Program-made: the position numbers and the translations under genes
The notes under the pieces: model-generated
Databases searched by the model: none
Told to the model about the DNA's origin: nothing
The model's input: the letters and a program-made list of their open reading frames with translations, nothing else
NCBI RefSeq assembly: GCF_009755885.1
Contig: NZ_VYIX01000002.1
Span: 668,864 to 732,863, forward strand
Source: Brachyspira sp. SAP_772
Lineage (GTDB): Bacteria > Spirochaetota > Brachyspiria > Brachyspirales > Brachyspiraceae
DNA length: 64,000 nt
Direction of reading: 5' to 3'
Shown here: positions 16,997 to 26,439 of the stretch, in pieces
How the letters are laid out: each line of letters begins with the position of its first letter
Numbering within the stretch: position 1 is the first letter of the stretch

Positions 16997-17992
16997 TTAA
17001 GAAAATGATTTATATTTATTTATATTAAATTTTGTTACTCTCTTATAACCAGTTATAATTCTAAAAATAGCATAAAAAAATCCTAATCCGTAAAACAGAT
17101 GAGTGATAAAAAACATAAAAGGATATATAAATATTCCTAAAATTTTATTTATAAGTCCTTCATCTCTTATAGATTTTATTATACCCGCCAAAATTGTCAT
17201 TGCAGAATATACAATAAATGGAATAAAATATAATGCTATATAATTAATTTTAGTATGTAAATAAATAGTTAATATTATAGGTAGTGATAAAATATAAACA
17301 CTAAAAAAAGCAGGTAATGTAAATATTAAGTTTTTTTTATTGAAGTTTTTATAAAGCTGTTCGAATCTTCCCCTTCCATAGTTAAGAAGCATTTTTATAT
17401 ATGATTTTAAATTTCCTCTAGGGGGTCTTCTTACTATTATTTCAGGGTCATACATTAATTTGTAGCCCAAAGAAAGTATTTTATCAATTAATGCATTCTC
17501 TTCATTTGGGTATAAATCTTCATCAAAAAGCCCCGCTTCAAATATTACATCTCTTCGCACAAACAAATTACAAAGTATTACATCTCTATCTGTTCCTTCT
17601 CTATAAGTAGAAGAGTTTTTACTGTATCTATTTGCTATAGGCCCTACAGCATAATAAGAACGCATACAAGAGTCAATATATCTCTCTTTTGCATTTGAAA
17701 TAATATGAATAGCAGGCCCGCCAACTATTGCAACTTTTTCATTGCTTTCAAATATCTCTACAGCCCTTTTTATATTAAGAGGATCTACAAGCGAATCATT
17801 ATCTATAAAATATATAATATCTCCAGAAGCCTTTTTTAAACATTCATTTCTTTGTACGGTAGGATGAGTACCTTCGGCTTGAAATATTTCTATATTATTT
17901 TTATTATAATCAGATAGATAAATTCCTACTAATGTACTTTCTATATTTTCACCTATTCTATGAGGAATAATTACAGTTACTTTTAACGACAC
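16997..17992 (-). CDS. Family 2 glycosyltransferase with C-terminal membrane segments
   Basis: The first 220 residues form a GT-A glycosyltransferase: VTVIIPHRIGENIES at the start, DIIYFIDNDSLVDP as the nucleotide/metal-binding DxD-type region, and RDVIFEAGLFDEDLYPNEENALIDKILSLGYKLMYDP as the acceptor-side ED-like motif. About residues 228-310 contain three or four membrane helices. It probably transfers a sugar to a lipid-linked or envelope glycan at the inner membrane. The start is GTG. The gene begins six bases after the galT stop, so the two are surely co-transcribed. Confidence 0.8.
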   Translation of the reverse strand: MSLKVTVIIPHRIGENIESTLVGIYLSDYNKNNIEIFQAEGTHPTVQRNECLKKASGDIIYFIDNDSLVDPLNIKRAVEIFESNEKVAIVGGPAIHIISNAKERYIDSCMRSYYAVGPIANRYSKNSSTYREGTDRDVILCNLFVRRDVIFEAGLFDEDLYPNEENALIDKILSLGYKLMYDPEIIVRRPPRGNLKSYIKMLLNYGRGRFEQLYKNFNKKNLIFTLPAFFSVYILSLPIILTIYLHTKINYIALYFIPFIVYSAMTILAGIIKSIRDEGLINKILGIFIYPFMFFITHLFYGLGFFYAIFRIITGYKRVTKFNINKYKSFS

Positions 17993-17998
17993 TTATAT

Positions 17999-18973
17999 TT
18001 ACATCCCAATATTTCTAAAATAAGCAGTTCTCAAATTAGCAGCCATCTCTTCAGGGCTAGTAGGGTTACAAGGCGCCCAAGCACCTGTTTCTGATGAAGC
18101 ATTGAATTTTTGTTTTTCTTTGCTTCTCATAGGCGGAAAGAACTCTATATGATAACGCCATATATCATTATAGTTAAAACCATCATTTACAGGTGCACTA
18201 TACATACACATCATATAAGGAAATTTCATGTCAAATAATGTGTCTAATGTAGTAGTAGCTTTTTTTATAGTATCAGCTAAAGATAAAGATTCTTTTTCAT
18301 TAAAATCATTTATAGCTATAACATTTCTTTTGGGCATAATCATAATGCCATAAGGATATTCAGAAGCAAAAGGAAGAAAACATACAAAATCATCATTTTC
18401 AAATATGATTCTTCTTCCATCTTCAATTTCTTGTTCAAGCATATCGGCAAATAAATTTTTATTTTTTATATTATAATAGCTTGAAGCCATTTCAATTTTT
18501 CTTTTAATTCTTAAAGGTATCCAACTATAACCATATATTTGTCCATGAGGGTGCGGCATAGTAACGCCAACTACTTCTCCTTTATTTTCAAAAGGCATAA
18601 TATATTTTATTTTTTTATTTTCAGCTATTTTAACCATTCTCTCTTGCCATAATTTAACAAGTTTTAATATATGTTCAACAGGCAATTCTGGAAGGGTAGT
18701 ATTGTGGTCTGAAGAGTATAAAATTACTTCGCATTTTCCTATAGAAGGAGCAGTTTTAAATAGTTTACCATTATCAACATCATCAGGATAAGGCGGTTCA
18801 AAAGATAGAGCAGGAAAGTCATTATCATAACAGAGAACATCATAACTATCAGGCACTTTACCGCTTCCCGGGCAAAAAGGGCAATAGTCTTTAGGCATCT
18901 GCGGACGTGCTTGCCTATGACTTGCTATCATAACATAATCACCAAGTAAAGGATTATAACGTAATTCTGCCAT
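17999..18973 (-). CDS. galT: Galactose-1-phosphate uridylyltransferase (GalT)
   Basis: GalT exchanges UMP between UDP-glucose and galactose-1-phosphate in the Leloir pathway. The 324-residue protein has RYNPLLGDYVMIASHRQARP at the N-terminus, CPFCPGSG (zinc-type cysteines), FENKGEVVGVTMPHPHGQIYGY with the catalytic HxHxQ triad, and the second half motif FEFFPP-like (IEFFPPMRS). ATG follows AGGAG. It heads an operon with a glycosyltransferase, which suggests UDP-galactose supply for a glycan. galK and galE are not in the window. Confidence 0.9.
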   Translation of the reverse strand: MAELRYNPLLGDYVMIASHRQARPQMPKDYCPFCPGSGKVPDSYDVLCYDNDFPALSFEPPYPDDVDNGKLFKTAPSIGKCEVILYSSDHNTTLPELPVEHILKLVKLWQERMVKIAENKKIKYIMPFENKGEVVGVTMPHPHGQIYGYSWIPLRIKRKIEMASSYYNIKNKNLFADMLEQEIEDGRRIIFENDDFVCFLPFASEYPYGIMIMPKRNVIAINDFNEKESLSLADTIKKATTTLDTLFDMKFPYMMCMYSAPVNDGFNYNDIWRYHIEFFPPMRSKEKQKFNASSETGAWAPCNPTSPEEMAANLRTAYFRNIGM

Positions 18974-19265
18974 AATTAATATACTCCTAAAATATTTATT
19001 ACTTATTAATTATATATCTATTTTTTATAATAAGCAAATATTTTATATTTTTATTATGATACTCTGGCAAATGTTTTTTATAAAAAAATATATAAAGATT
19101 ATTTTAAAGCTTTTTTAATATAGCTAACATTGAAAACATATAATAATGATGAATAATTATATTAGTTTTTACAAAATAAATAAAAGACGAATTTTTAATA
19201 CATTAAAATACATTTTATTCATTAATAATATTATAAAATTAGTAAAAATTATATATTATTTTTAA

Positions 19266-19293
19266 TTGACAAATTAGCATATTTTATTATAAT
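19266..19293 (+). promoter_or_regulatory. Sigma-70-type promoter in the 480-base gap before the double-cubane operon
   Basis: TTGACA (19266-19271), 16-base spacer, TATAAT (19288-19293). It would give a leader of about 155 bases before 19455. The rest of the 18974-19454 gap is AT-rich with no gene seen. Confidence 0.55.
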
Positions 19294-19392
19294 CATAAAC
19301 TATATGATTATTGATTTTGCTATAAACAAATTGATAGTAGTCTTTTCTTACTTATCCAAAAAATACACAAGACATATAATATAATCTTTTAA

Positions 19393-19411
19393 ATTCTATA
19401 GGCTATAGAAT
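19393..19411. promoter_or_regulatory. Perfect palindrome in leader of the double-cubane operon
   Basis: ATTCTATAG (19393-19401) and CTATAGAAT (19403-19411) form a perfect inverted repeat around one base, 44 bases before the start codon. It could be an operator or an RNA hairpin; no regulator can be named. Confidence 0.45.
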
Positions 19412-19454
19412 CTATTTCTATTTTTTAATTAACAATATATTAGGAGTATATGCT

Positions 19455-20603
19455 ATGTCTAATAATTATTTACCAGAAATTTTTGAAACTTTTAATGATG
19501 CCCGCAAAAAAGGCTTTATTACAATGAAAGAAGAGAAAGATAAAGGTAGAAATGTAGTTGGTACTTTTTGTACATATACACCAAGAGAGGTGATATATGC
19601 TGCTGATGCTATAGCGGTGTCATTATGTTCTACTAGTGATGAAACTATACCTGAGGCAGAGAAGTATTTGCCTAAGAATTTATGTCCGCTAATAAAATCT
19701 AGTTATGGTTTTGCTGTTACAGATAAATGTCCTTATATGTATTTTTCTGATATTATAGTAGGTGAGACCACTTGCGATGGAAAGAAAAAAATGTATGAGC
19801 TTTTGGGAGAGATAAAAGACACACATGTTATGCAGCTTCCATATTCAAAAAATGAATTTGCTGTTGCTCTTTGGAAAAACGAAATTAAAGAGCTTATAAA
19901 AAAATTAGAAGAAAAATTTAATGTAAAAATTACAGAAGAAAAGTTGAAAGAAGCTATAAAGTTATGCAATGAAGAGAGAAAAGTAATAAGAGAGTTTTTT
20001 AATTTAGGTAAACTAGTGCCTTCTCCTATAAAGGGAAGTGATATGCATGAGGCTTTGCAGTCATCTAACTATAAATTTGACAGAAAGCTTTATATAGAAG
20101 AGATAAAAAATTTAGTTGACACTTTTAATGATAAATATAAAAAAGGAGAATCTCCATTTAATAAAAACACTCCGAGAATACTTATTACAGGATGTCCTAC
20201 TGGAGGGCTTGTAGAAAAGATAGTAAAGCAGCTTGAAGAGGTTGGCGGAAATGTTGTATGTTTTGAAAGCTGTGTAGGTACAAAGAGTTTTGAGATGCTT
20301 GTAGATGAAAACAAAGATCCTATAGAGGCTATTGCTGAGAGATATTTAAATATACCTTGTTCTGTTATGAGTCCTAACAATGAAAGAATGGAGATTATAA
20401 AAAGATATATTGATGAATATAAAATAGATGGTGTGGTAGATGTTACTTTAAGTGCTTGTCATACTTATGCTGTGGAAGGCGAAAAGATTAGACGCACTGT
20501 AGAAGAATGCGGAAAGTCATATTTACAAATAGAGACTAATTATTCTAACAGCGACACTGCTCAGCTTAGAACTAGATTAGAAGCTTTTGTTGAAATGCTA
20601 TAA
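19455..20603 (+). CDS. Double-cubane-cluster / 2-hydroxyacyl-CoA dehydratase family protein (YjiM-like)
   Basis: This 382-residue protein belongs to the HgdB/FldC/BadD-type family of iron-sulphur reductases. The layout (GTFCTYTPREVIYAADAIAVSLCST, NLCPLIKSSYG, DKCPYMYFSDIIVGETTCDGKK) is that of YjiM and double-cubane-cluster proteins rather than true dehydratase alpha or beta pairs, since only one subunit gene is present. Further cysteines (ITGCPTGG, FESCVG, LSACHTY) can ligate clusters. Family members take low-potential electrons from an ATP-driven activase and reduce small or hard substrates. The cognate activase is two genes downstream, with a cysteine desulfurase between. ATG follows AGGAG. 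Confidence 0.82.
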   Translation: MSNNYLPEIFETFNDARKKGFITMKEEKDKGRNVVGTFCTYTPREVIYAADAIAVSLCSTSDETIPEAEKYLPKNLCPLIKSSYGFAVTDKCPYMYFSDIIVGETTCDGKKKMYELLGEIKDTHVMQLPYSKNEFAVALWKNEIKELIKKLEEKFNVKITEEKLKEAIKLCNEERKVIREFFNLGKLVPSPIKGSDMHEALQSSNYKFDRKLYIEEIKNLVDTFNDKYKKGESPFNKNTPRILITGCPTGGLVEKIVKQLEEVGGNVVCFESCVGTKSFEMLVDENKDPIEAIAERYLNIPCSVMSPNNERMEIIKRYIDEYKIDGVVDVTLSACHTYAVEGEKIRRTVEECGKSYLQIETNYSNSDTAQLRTRLEAFVEML

Positions 20604-20655
20604 ATATATTATTTTTTAATAAACTTTTTATAATATTTAGTTATGGAATTTAAAA

Positions 20656-21795
20656 ATGATATATTTTGACAATGCAGCAACCACATTAAAAAAACCAGAC
20701 ACTGTTGCTAAGGCAGTTTTTGATGCGATAAACAGCTTTGCAAATGCTTCAAGAGGTTCCTATGAATCATCATTAAATAGCGAGAGAATGATACTTGATA
20801 CAAGAGAGAGAATAGTTAAACTTTTTAATGGATATAGCCCTAATTATGCTGCATTTACAAGCAATTCCACAGAGGCATTAAACACAGCAATAAAAGGCAT
20901 AATTAATAAAGATAGCCATGTTATAACCACATCGCTTGAACATAATAGCGTTTTAAGACCTCTCTATGAAATGGAAACTTTAGGAACAGAGCTTACAATA
21001 ATAAAAGCAAATAATAAAGGTGAATTAAATTATAACGATATAGAAAAAAGCATAAAACCAAACACTAAAGCAATTATTTGTACGCATGCTTCTAATGTTA
21101 TAGGCGATATTTTGGATATAGAGTTTATTTGCAATTTATGCACTAAACATAATATATTATTTATATTAGATGCTTCACAAACAGCAGGAAGTATTGATAT
21201 AGATATGAAGAAAAACAATATAGATGTTGTATGTTTTACAGGTCATAAAGGTTTGATGGGACCTCAAGGTACGGGTGGATTATGCATAAAAAAAGGTGTT
21301 GATATTAAGCCATTAAAAACAGGAGGCTCTGGAATAAAAACATATTCAAAGACACATCCAGAAAATATGCCTACAAGACTTGAGGCGGGTACATTAAATA
21401 GCCATTCTATAGCTGGGCTTAATGCTGCTTTAGAGTTTATAGAAAATGAAACTGTAAAAAAAATTAGAGATAAAGAAATGGAATTAGCAGATTGCTTTTA
21501 TAATGGTGTGAAAAATATAGAAAACATTAAGCTTTATGGAAATTATAATACAAAACAAAGAACTTCTATAGTGGCTTTAAATATTGGGGATACGGATTCG
21601 GCAAAAGTGTCTGATATATTATCAAGCAAATATAATATAGCAACGAGGGCAGGAGGTCATTGTGCACCTCTTATGCATGAGGCTTTAGGCACTGTTAAAC
21701 AGGGTATTGTGAGATTTAGCTTTTCTTATTTTAATACATTTGAAGAGATAGAAAAAGGAATTGATGCTGTGAGGGAGATAAGTAAAAGTTTATAA
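20656..21795 (+). CDS. Cysteine desulfurase family protein (class V aminotransferase fold)
   Basis: The 379-residue PLP enzyme starts with MIYFDNAATTLKKP. The PLP lysine is in VVCFTGHKGLMGPQGTGG, and the mobile catalytic cysteine is in ATRAGGHCAPLMHEALG. It belongs to the NifS/CsdA-like group that takes sulphur (or selenium) from cysteine (or selenocysteine) and leaves alanine. It is placed between the double-cubane protein and its activase, with 52- and 65-base gaps, so a role in supplying sulphur or selenium to this particular system is a reasonable inference. Housekeeping IscS is expected elsewhere. Confidence 0.88.
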   Translation: MIYFDNAATTLKKPDTVAKAVFDAINSFANASRGSYESSLNSERMILDTRERIVKLFNGYSPNYAAFTSNSTEALNTAIKGIINKDSHVITTSLEHNSVLRPLYEMETLGTELTIIKANNKGELNYNDIEKSIKPNTKAIICTHASNVIGDILDIEFICNLCTKHNILFILDASQTAGSIDIDMKKNNIDVVCFTGHKGLMGPQGTGGLCIKKGVDIKPLKTGGSGIKTYSKTHPENMPTRLEAGTLNSHSIAGLNAALEFIENETVKKIRDKEMELADCFYNGVKNIENIKLYGNYNTKQRTSIVALNIGDTDSAKVSDILSSKYNIATRAGGHCAPLMHEALGTVKQGIVRFSFSYFNTFEEIEKGIDAVREISKSL

Positions 21796-21860
21796 GTTAT
21801 ATAATAAAAACTATTAGATAGAATAAAAAAATTAAATTAAAGAAAGAAGGAAGAATAAAA

Positions 21861-22931
21861 ATGTATTATGTTGGCATAGATATTGGATCAACTGCTTCTA
21901 AGGTAGCTGTTTATGATGATAAAAAAAATGATTTTGTAGAATTGTTTATGATACCTACGGGCTGGTCTGGAGTGGAAGCTTCTTTGCAGATATTAAAAAT
22001 GCTTGAAGATAAAAACATTAAAAAAGAAGAATCCTATTTTGTTGGCACTGGTTATGGGAGGGTTGCTATAGAATATGCTGATAAAACTATAACAGAGATT
22101 ACTTGTCATGCTAGGGGGGCTAATTTTTTATTTTCAAATTTAGACGGCACATTGATTGACATAGGAGGTCAGGATACAAAAATAATAAGTATAAAAAACG
22201 GCAAAGTTGACAATTTTATTATGAATGATAAATGTTCTGCTGGCACTGGGAGGTTTATAGAGTTAATGGCTAATTCTTTGGGCTGTTCTATACCTATACT
22301 TCTTGAAGAAGCTCAAAAATGTGAAAGCACAGATGTTGTAATAAGTTCTATGTGTACAGTATTTGCTGAAACTGAGGTTATAGGGCTTAAGGCTAGCGGA
22401 AAAGAAAAAAATGAGATTGCTTATGCTATAGTAAACTCTGTTGCAAATAAAGTGTCTTCATTATGCGGAAAGTTTAAAGATGATACTTATTTTCTAACGG
22501 GCGGATTGTGCATGTTTGATTATTTAGTTAAAGTGTTAGAAAAAGCTTTAGGCGGAAAAGTTATAACTGATAAAAGAGGACAGTATGCTGGTGCTATAGG
22601 TGCTGCTATTATAGGCTTTGAAAAAAAATCTAATAACACAGCATCTAACAATACAAAAAATAATACAATAGTAGAAAATAATAATAATAAAGAGAAGAGA
22701 TTAATCATAACATTTAATACCACAACAGATGTTATGAGAGCAGAAAAGACTTTTAAAAATATTATGACTCAAACTAATGAAGTATTGGGAAAGATAATAT
22801 CTATACCAAGTGAAATATCTGCAGGGTGCGGTATGTGTTGGGAGAGTGAAGTTGATTTTGAATATAAGTTAATTGATATATTAAAAGAAAATGATATAGA
22901 ATATGATAATTCTTATAAGATAGAAAAATAG
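21861..22931 (+). CDS. Acyl-CoA dehydratase activase fused to DUF3343-like putative S/Se carrier domain
   Basis: Residues 1-255 are an ASKHA-fold activase: GIDIGSTASKVAVYD and DIGGQDTK bind ATP, and two cysteines (NDKCSAGTGRF, SSMCTVFAETEV) are positioned to hold the [4Fe-4S] cluster shared between two subunits. After an Asn/Lys linker (about 255-278), the last 80 residues (RLIITFNTTTDVMRAEKTFK, then SAGCGMCWES) resemble DUF3343, a small family with a conserved cysteine motif proposed as sulphur or selenium carrier. The fusion with a cysteine desulfurase upstream is suggestive. Usual YjiL-type activases lack this extension. Confidence 0.82.
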   Translation: MYYVGIDIGSTASKVAVYDDKKNDFVELFMIPTGWSGVEASLQILKMLEDKNIKKEESYFVGTGYGRVAIEYADKTITEITCHARGANFLFSNLDGTLIDIGGQDTKIISIKNGKVDNFIMNDKCSAGTGRFIELMANSLGCSIPILLEEAQKCESTDVVISSMCTVFAETEVIGLKASGKEKNEIAYAIVNSVANKVSSLCGKFKDDTYFLTGGLCMFDYLVKVLEKALGGKVITDKRGQYAGAIGAAIIGFEKKSNNTASNNTKNNTIVENNNNKEKRLIITFNTTTDVMRAEKTFKNIMTQTNEVLGKIISIPSEISAGCGMCWESEVDFEYKLIDILKENDIEYDNSYKIEK

Positions 22932-23072
22932 TTTTTGCACATTTTAAATTTGTTAAAAATATTTTTAATATAAGTTTATATAATTTTATTATCATAAAGT
23001 ATATAGTGTGTTACATAACTTACTAGTTTTTTCTCAAATATATTTAATAAGTTCTATAAATTATTAATAACA

Positions 23073-23101
23073 TTGACAGTGAATATTTTTCAATATACAA
23101 T
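23073..23101 (+). promoter_or_regulatory. Sigma-70-type promoter for the large ankyrin gene
   Basis: TTGACA (23073-23078), 17-base spacer, TACAAT (23096-23101), 30 bases before the ATG. Confidence 0.6.
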
Positions 23102-23131
23102 CAAATAGGTTTTAAGCTATGTGGGGTATAT

Positions 23132-25300
23132 ATGAAAAAAGTATTTATTATATTATTCTTGTTTAATATTCTTTTGTATTCTAAAACTTTAGATGAATCG
23201 TTATTTTCCGCTGTAGAAGATAATAATATAAAAAAAGTTAAATCATATTTAGATAAAGGTGCAAACTGTAATGCATTAGATTCTTATAATAGAACGGCTT
23301 TAATAAATGCTTCTGTATGCGGATATGATGATATAGCAAAATTACTTATAGAAGAAGGTACAGATGTCAATATTAAAGATAAAGCAGGTGCTACAGCATT
23401 AATGTACGCTTCTAGAGATACAAATTATGAAATAGTTGAATTTTTATTAAAAAATGGTGCTGATGTAAACATTAAAGATATTGCAGGAGAAACTGCATTA
23501 TATTATAGTATTGAGCATAATAGTTACGGACAGGAAAATGAAAGAGAAAATGCTGTAAAAATACTTAATTTATTAATAAAATACGGTGCTGATGTAAATA
23601 CCAAAAATGATGAAGGTGCATCTCTTCTTGATGTATCCTATAGAATTTCAGAATCTTTTGATAAAAATAAAGAAATGTTTAAAATATTAGTTGAAAATGG
23701 TTTTGATGTAGAATCAAAAATAAAGTCGGATAGTACTGATTATGATTATACTCCTTTAATGATTTCTGTTTATAAAGAAGATTATGATATGGTTCAATAT
23801 TTGCTTGATAAAGGTGCCAATCCTAATGCGGCAAATAATGAAAACAAAACCGCTTTAATGATTGCTAATGATGATGGAAATTTTGATATTTCAAAATTAC
23901 TTATACAACAAGGTGCTAATATAAACGCACAAGATGAAGACGGCTGTACAACATTAATGACAGCTACTGTAAGCGGAGATTATGAAATGGTTAAATTTTT
24001 ATTAGAAAATGGTGCTGATATAAATACTAAAGACAATGATGGAAACACTGCATTATATTATAATATTTACTATGATCATTACGGAAAAGAAGAAAGACTA
24101 GAAAATGCTAAAAAAATATTTAATTTATTAATAAAATATGGTGCTGATGTAAATACTAAAGACAATGATGGAGCATCACTTCTTGATATATCTTATAGAC
24201 CTTCAACAGCCTTGATACAAAATAGAGAAATGTTTAAAGTATTAGTAGAAAATGGTTTTGACTTAGAATCAAGAATAAAGGGTGGGGATGATTATCCTAC
24301 TGATTATGATTATACTCCTTTAATGATAGCAGCTTTAAGAAATGACTATGATATGGTTAAATTTTTAGTTGAAAAAGGTGCCGATGTAAATGCTAAAACA
24401 CATTCTGAATATAGCTCAGTGGAAACTCCTCTATTACTCTCATTAGATTATGAACATATTGATTCTAGATATGATGAAAATTCATCTGTTGCAGAATTTT
24501 TAATAAATAATGGTGCTGATATAAATGTAACAAATGAGGATGGAGAGACACCTTTAATGTATGCTTCCAAAGTTCATAATATAAAAGTGGTAGAACTTCT
24601 AATACAAAAAGGTGCTGATATAAATGCTTTCAATAATTATGGAAATACAGCCTTAATATATGGTGTAAATAATTTAGAAACAGTAAAATTATTAGTGGAA
24701 AATGGTGCAGATGTAAACTTTTATAAAGGAGGAAGTACTGCTTTAATATCAGCATGTGAGTATAGTCATGAAAGAAATATAGATGTAATAAAATATTTAG
24801 TTTCAAAAAATGCCAATATAAATGCACAAGATAATGAAGGATACACAGCTTTAAATAAAACTCTTGATACTTCAGATGAAGGCAGTATTGATATATTAGA
24901 CTTTGAAATAGCTAATTTTTTAATAGAGCAAGGTGCTGATGTAAACATAAAGAATAAACGAGAATATACTCCTTTGATATATCTTGGTATGGGTGAAGGT
25001 AATTTTAATAATAAAAGTTTTCAGGAATATCGTATAAAATTAGCTGAAGTTTTATTAGAAAAAGGTGCAGATATTAATGCAAAAGATTATAATGGATACA
25101 CTTCTTTAATTTGGGCTTGTTCATCATATGGCTCAAGGTTTGCTGAACCATTTGTTAAATTTTTAGTAGAACAAGGGGCTGACATAAATATTACAAATAA
25201 CTATGGAGATACCGCTTTAGATATAGCAGAACATCTTAAACTTAGAAAAATTGTAAGCATTCTAAAAAAAGCTCAAAGAACTCAAATAAATAGAAAGTAA
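23132..25300 (+). CDS. Secreted ankyrin-repeat protein, 722 residues
   Basis: A signal peptide (about residues 1-18, MKKVFIILFLFNILLYSK) is followed by about 16 ankyrin repeats with the usual GADVNxKDxxGxTALMxA pattern, filling the whole mature protein. Such proteins bind other proteins; spirochaetes of this type carry many of them and their targets are unknown. A block of about 185 residues is duplicated in tandem: the parts containing ALYYSIEHNSYG and ALYYNIYYDHYG, ILNLLIKYGADVN and IFNLLIKYGADVN, and FKILVENGFDVES and FKVLVENGFDLES match at a constant 555-base offset. No catalytic domain is seen. GGGG before the ATG supports the start. Confidence 0.85.
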   Translation: MKKVFIILFLFNILLYSKTLDESLFSAVEDNNIKKVKSYLDKGANCNALDSYNRTALINASVCGYDDIAKLLIEEGTDVNIKDKAGATALMYASRDTNYEIVEFLLKNGADVNIKDIAGETALYYSIEHNSYGQENERENAVKILNLLIKYGADVNTKNDEGASLLDVSYRISESFDKNKEMFKILVENGFDVESKIKSDSTDYDYTPLMISVYKEDYDMVQYLLDKGANPNAANNENKTALMIANDDGNFDISKLLIQQGANINAQDEDGCTTLMTATVSGDYEMVKFLLENGADINTKDNDGNTALYYNIYYDHYGKEERLENAKKIFNLLIKYGADVNTKDNDGASLLDISYRPSTALIQNREMFKVLVENGFDLESRIKGGDDYPTDYDYTPLMIAALRNDYDMVKFLVEKGADVNAKTHSEYSSVETPLLLSLDYEHIDSRYDENSSVAEFLINNGADINVTNEDGETPLMYASKVHNIKVVELLIQKGADINAFNNYGNTALIYGVNNLETVKLLVENGADVNFYKGGSTALISACEYSHERNIDVIKYLVSKNANINAQDNEGYTALNKTLDTSDEGSIDILDFEIANFLIEQGADVNIKNKREYTPLIYLGMGEGNFNNKSFQEYRIKLAEVLLEKGADINAKDYNGYTSLIWACSSYGSRFAEPFVKFLVEQGADINITNNYGDTALDIAEHLKLRKIVSILKKAQRTQINRK

Positions 25301-25342
25301 GTTTTTATGATTAACCTTTTAATTTTACATTTATATTTAATT

Positions 25343-25371
25343 TTGTTGTAAAGTTTTGAAGCAAGTATAAT
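25343..25371 (+). promoter_or_regulatory. Sigma-70-type promoter for the SPL-type radical SAM gene
   Basis: TTGTTG (25343-25348), 17-base spacer, TATAAT (25366-25371), 45 bases before the start codon. Confidence 0.5.
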
Positions 25372-25416
25372 ATATAAAACTGCTAGAATACAAACAAAAC
25401 AGGAGACATTCATATA

Positions 25417-26310
25417 ATGGATACTATTATTCGTAATATTGAAGTAAAAAATGTATTAACAAAGTCCAATTTACCAGTAAGTGATTATTCGGTAAATCCT
25501 TATATAGGCTGCACTCATGCATGTAAATATTGCTATGCATCATTTATGAAAAGATTCACAAATCATACAGAACCTTGGGGAGAGTTTTTAGACATTAAAC
25601 TATGGCCTGACATTAAAAATCCGCAAAAATACAAAGGTAAAGAATTATTTATGTCTTCAGTTACAGATCCATATCAGCCTGCTGAAGAAACTGCTTGCAG
25701 AACTAGAGCTATTCTAAAACAGATGCAGGGAAGCGGCTGCAGTATTGGCATTGCTACAAAATCGGATCTTGTAGTTAGAGATCTTGATATTATTAAAACA
25801 TTTCCTAATGCAAGAGTTTCATGGTCAATAAATACTCTTGACGAAAATTTCCGTGCTGATATGGATAAAGCAGTAAGTATTGAGAGAAGATTGTCAGCTA
25901 TGAAAATATTTTATGATGCTCATGTGCGTACAACATGCTTTATATCTCCAATATTTCCAGCTATAACAGATATACCTGCTATAATAAGAAGAGTAAAAAA
26001 GCAATGCAATATGATATGGCTTGAAAATCTTAATCTAAGAGGCGGATATAAAAAGATAATATTAGAATATATAAAAGAAAAATACCCAAAGTTTGAAACT
26101 TTATACAATGACATATACATTAAAGGCGATATGAAGTATTGGTATGAACTAGATGCAGAAATGACAAAATTTTGCAATGAAGAAGGACTGCTATATGTAA
26201 GAAATGATGATTCAATAAAACGTCCTTTCAATGAACCTCCAATAGTTGTAAATTATTTCTTTCATGAAAAGATTATACCTTCTGCAAAGAAAAAAGAAAA
26301 AAAATTATAA
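25417..26310 (+). CDS. SPL-family radical SAM protein
   Basis: The 297-residue protein has the radical SAM motif CTHACKYCYA (CxxxCxxC) with the flanking YSVNPYIGC and the later MSSVTDPYQPAE segment. These are typical of the spore-photoproduct-lyase-like family found in many non-sporulating bacteria (Rv2578c type). The rest follows the TIM-barrel pattern (IGIATKSDLVVRDLDII, TCFISPIFPAITD). Despite the family name, the reaction is not known, and a DNA photoproduct repair role cannot be assumed. Its own promoter lies upstream. Confidence 0.85.
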   Translation: MDTIIRNIEVKNVLTKSNLPVSDYSVNPYIGCTHACKYCYASFMKRFTNHTEPWGEFLDIKLWPDIKNPQKYKGKELFMSSVTDPYQPAEETACRTRAILKQMQGSGCSIGIATKSDLVVRDLDIIKTFPNARVSWSINTLDENFRADMDKAVSIERRLSAMKIFYDAHVRTTCFISPIFPAITDIPAIIRRVKKQCNMIWLENLNLRGGYKKIILEYIKEKYPKFETLYNDIYIKGDMKYWYELDAEMTKFCNEEGLLYVRNDDSIKRPFNEPPIVVNYFFHEKIIPSAKKKEKKL

Positions 26311-26439
26311 TAAAAAATGCATTTATATATTTTATAGGTGTGTAATTAAGAAAATAAAGAATAAGTTTAAAAAATATTTTCTTGTAAAAAATTTATTGTT
26401 GAAGTATGATTTTTTAATAATGGTTTCGGAGTATATATT

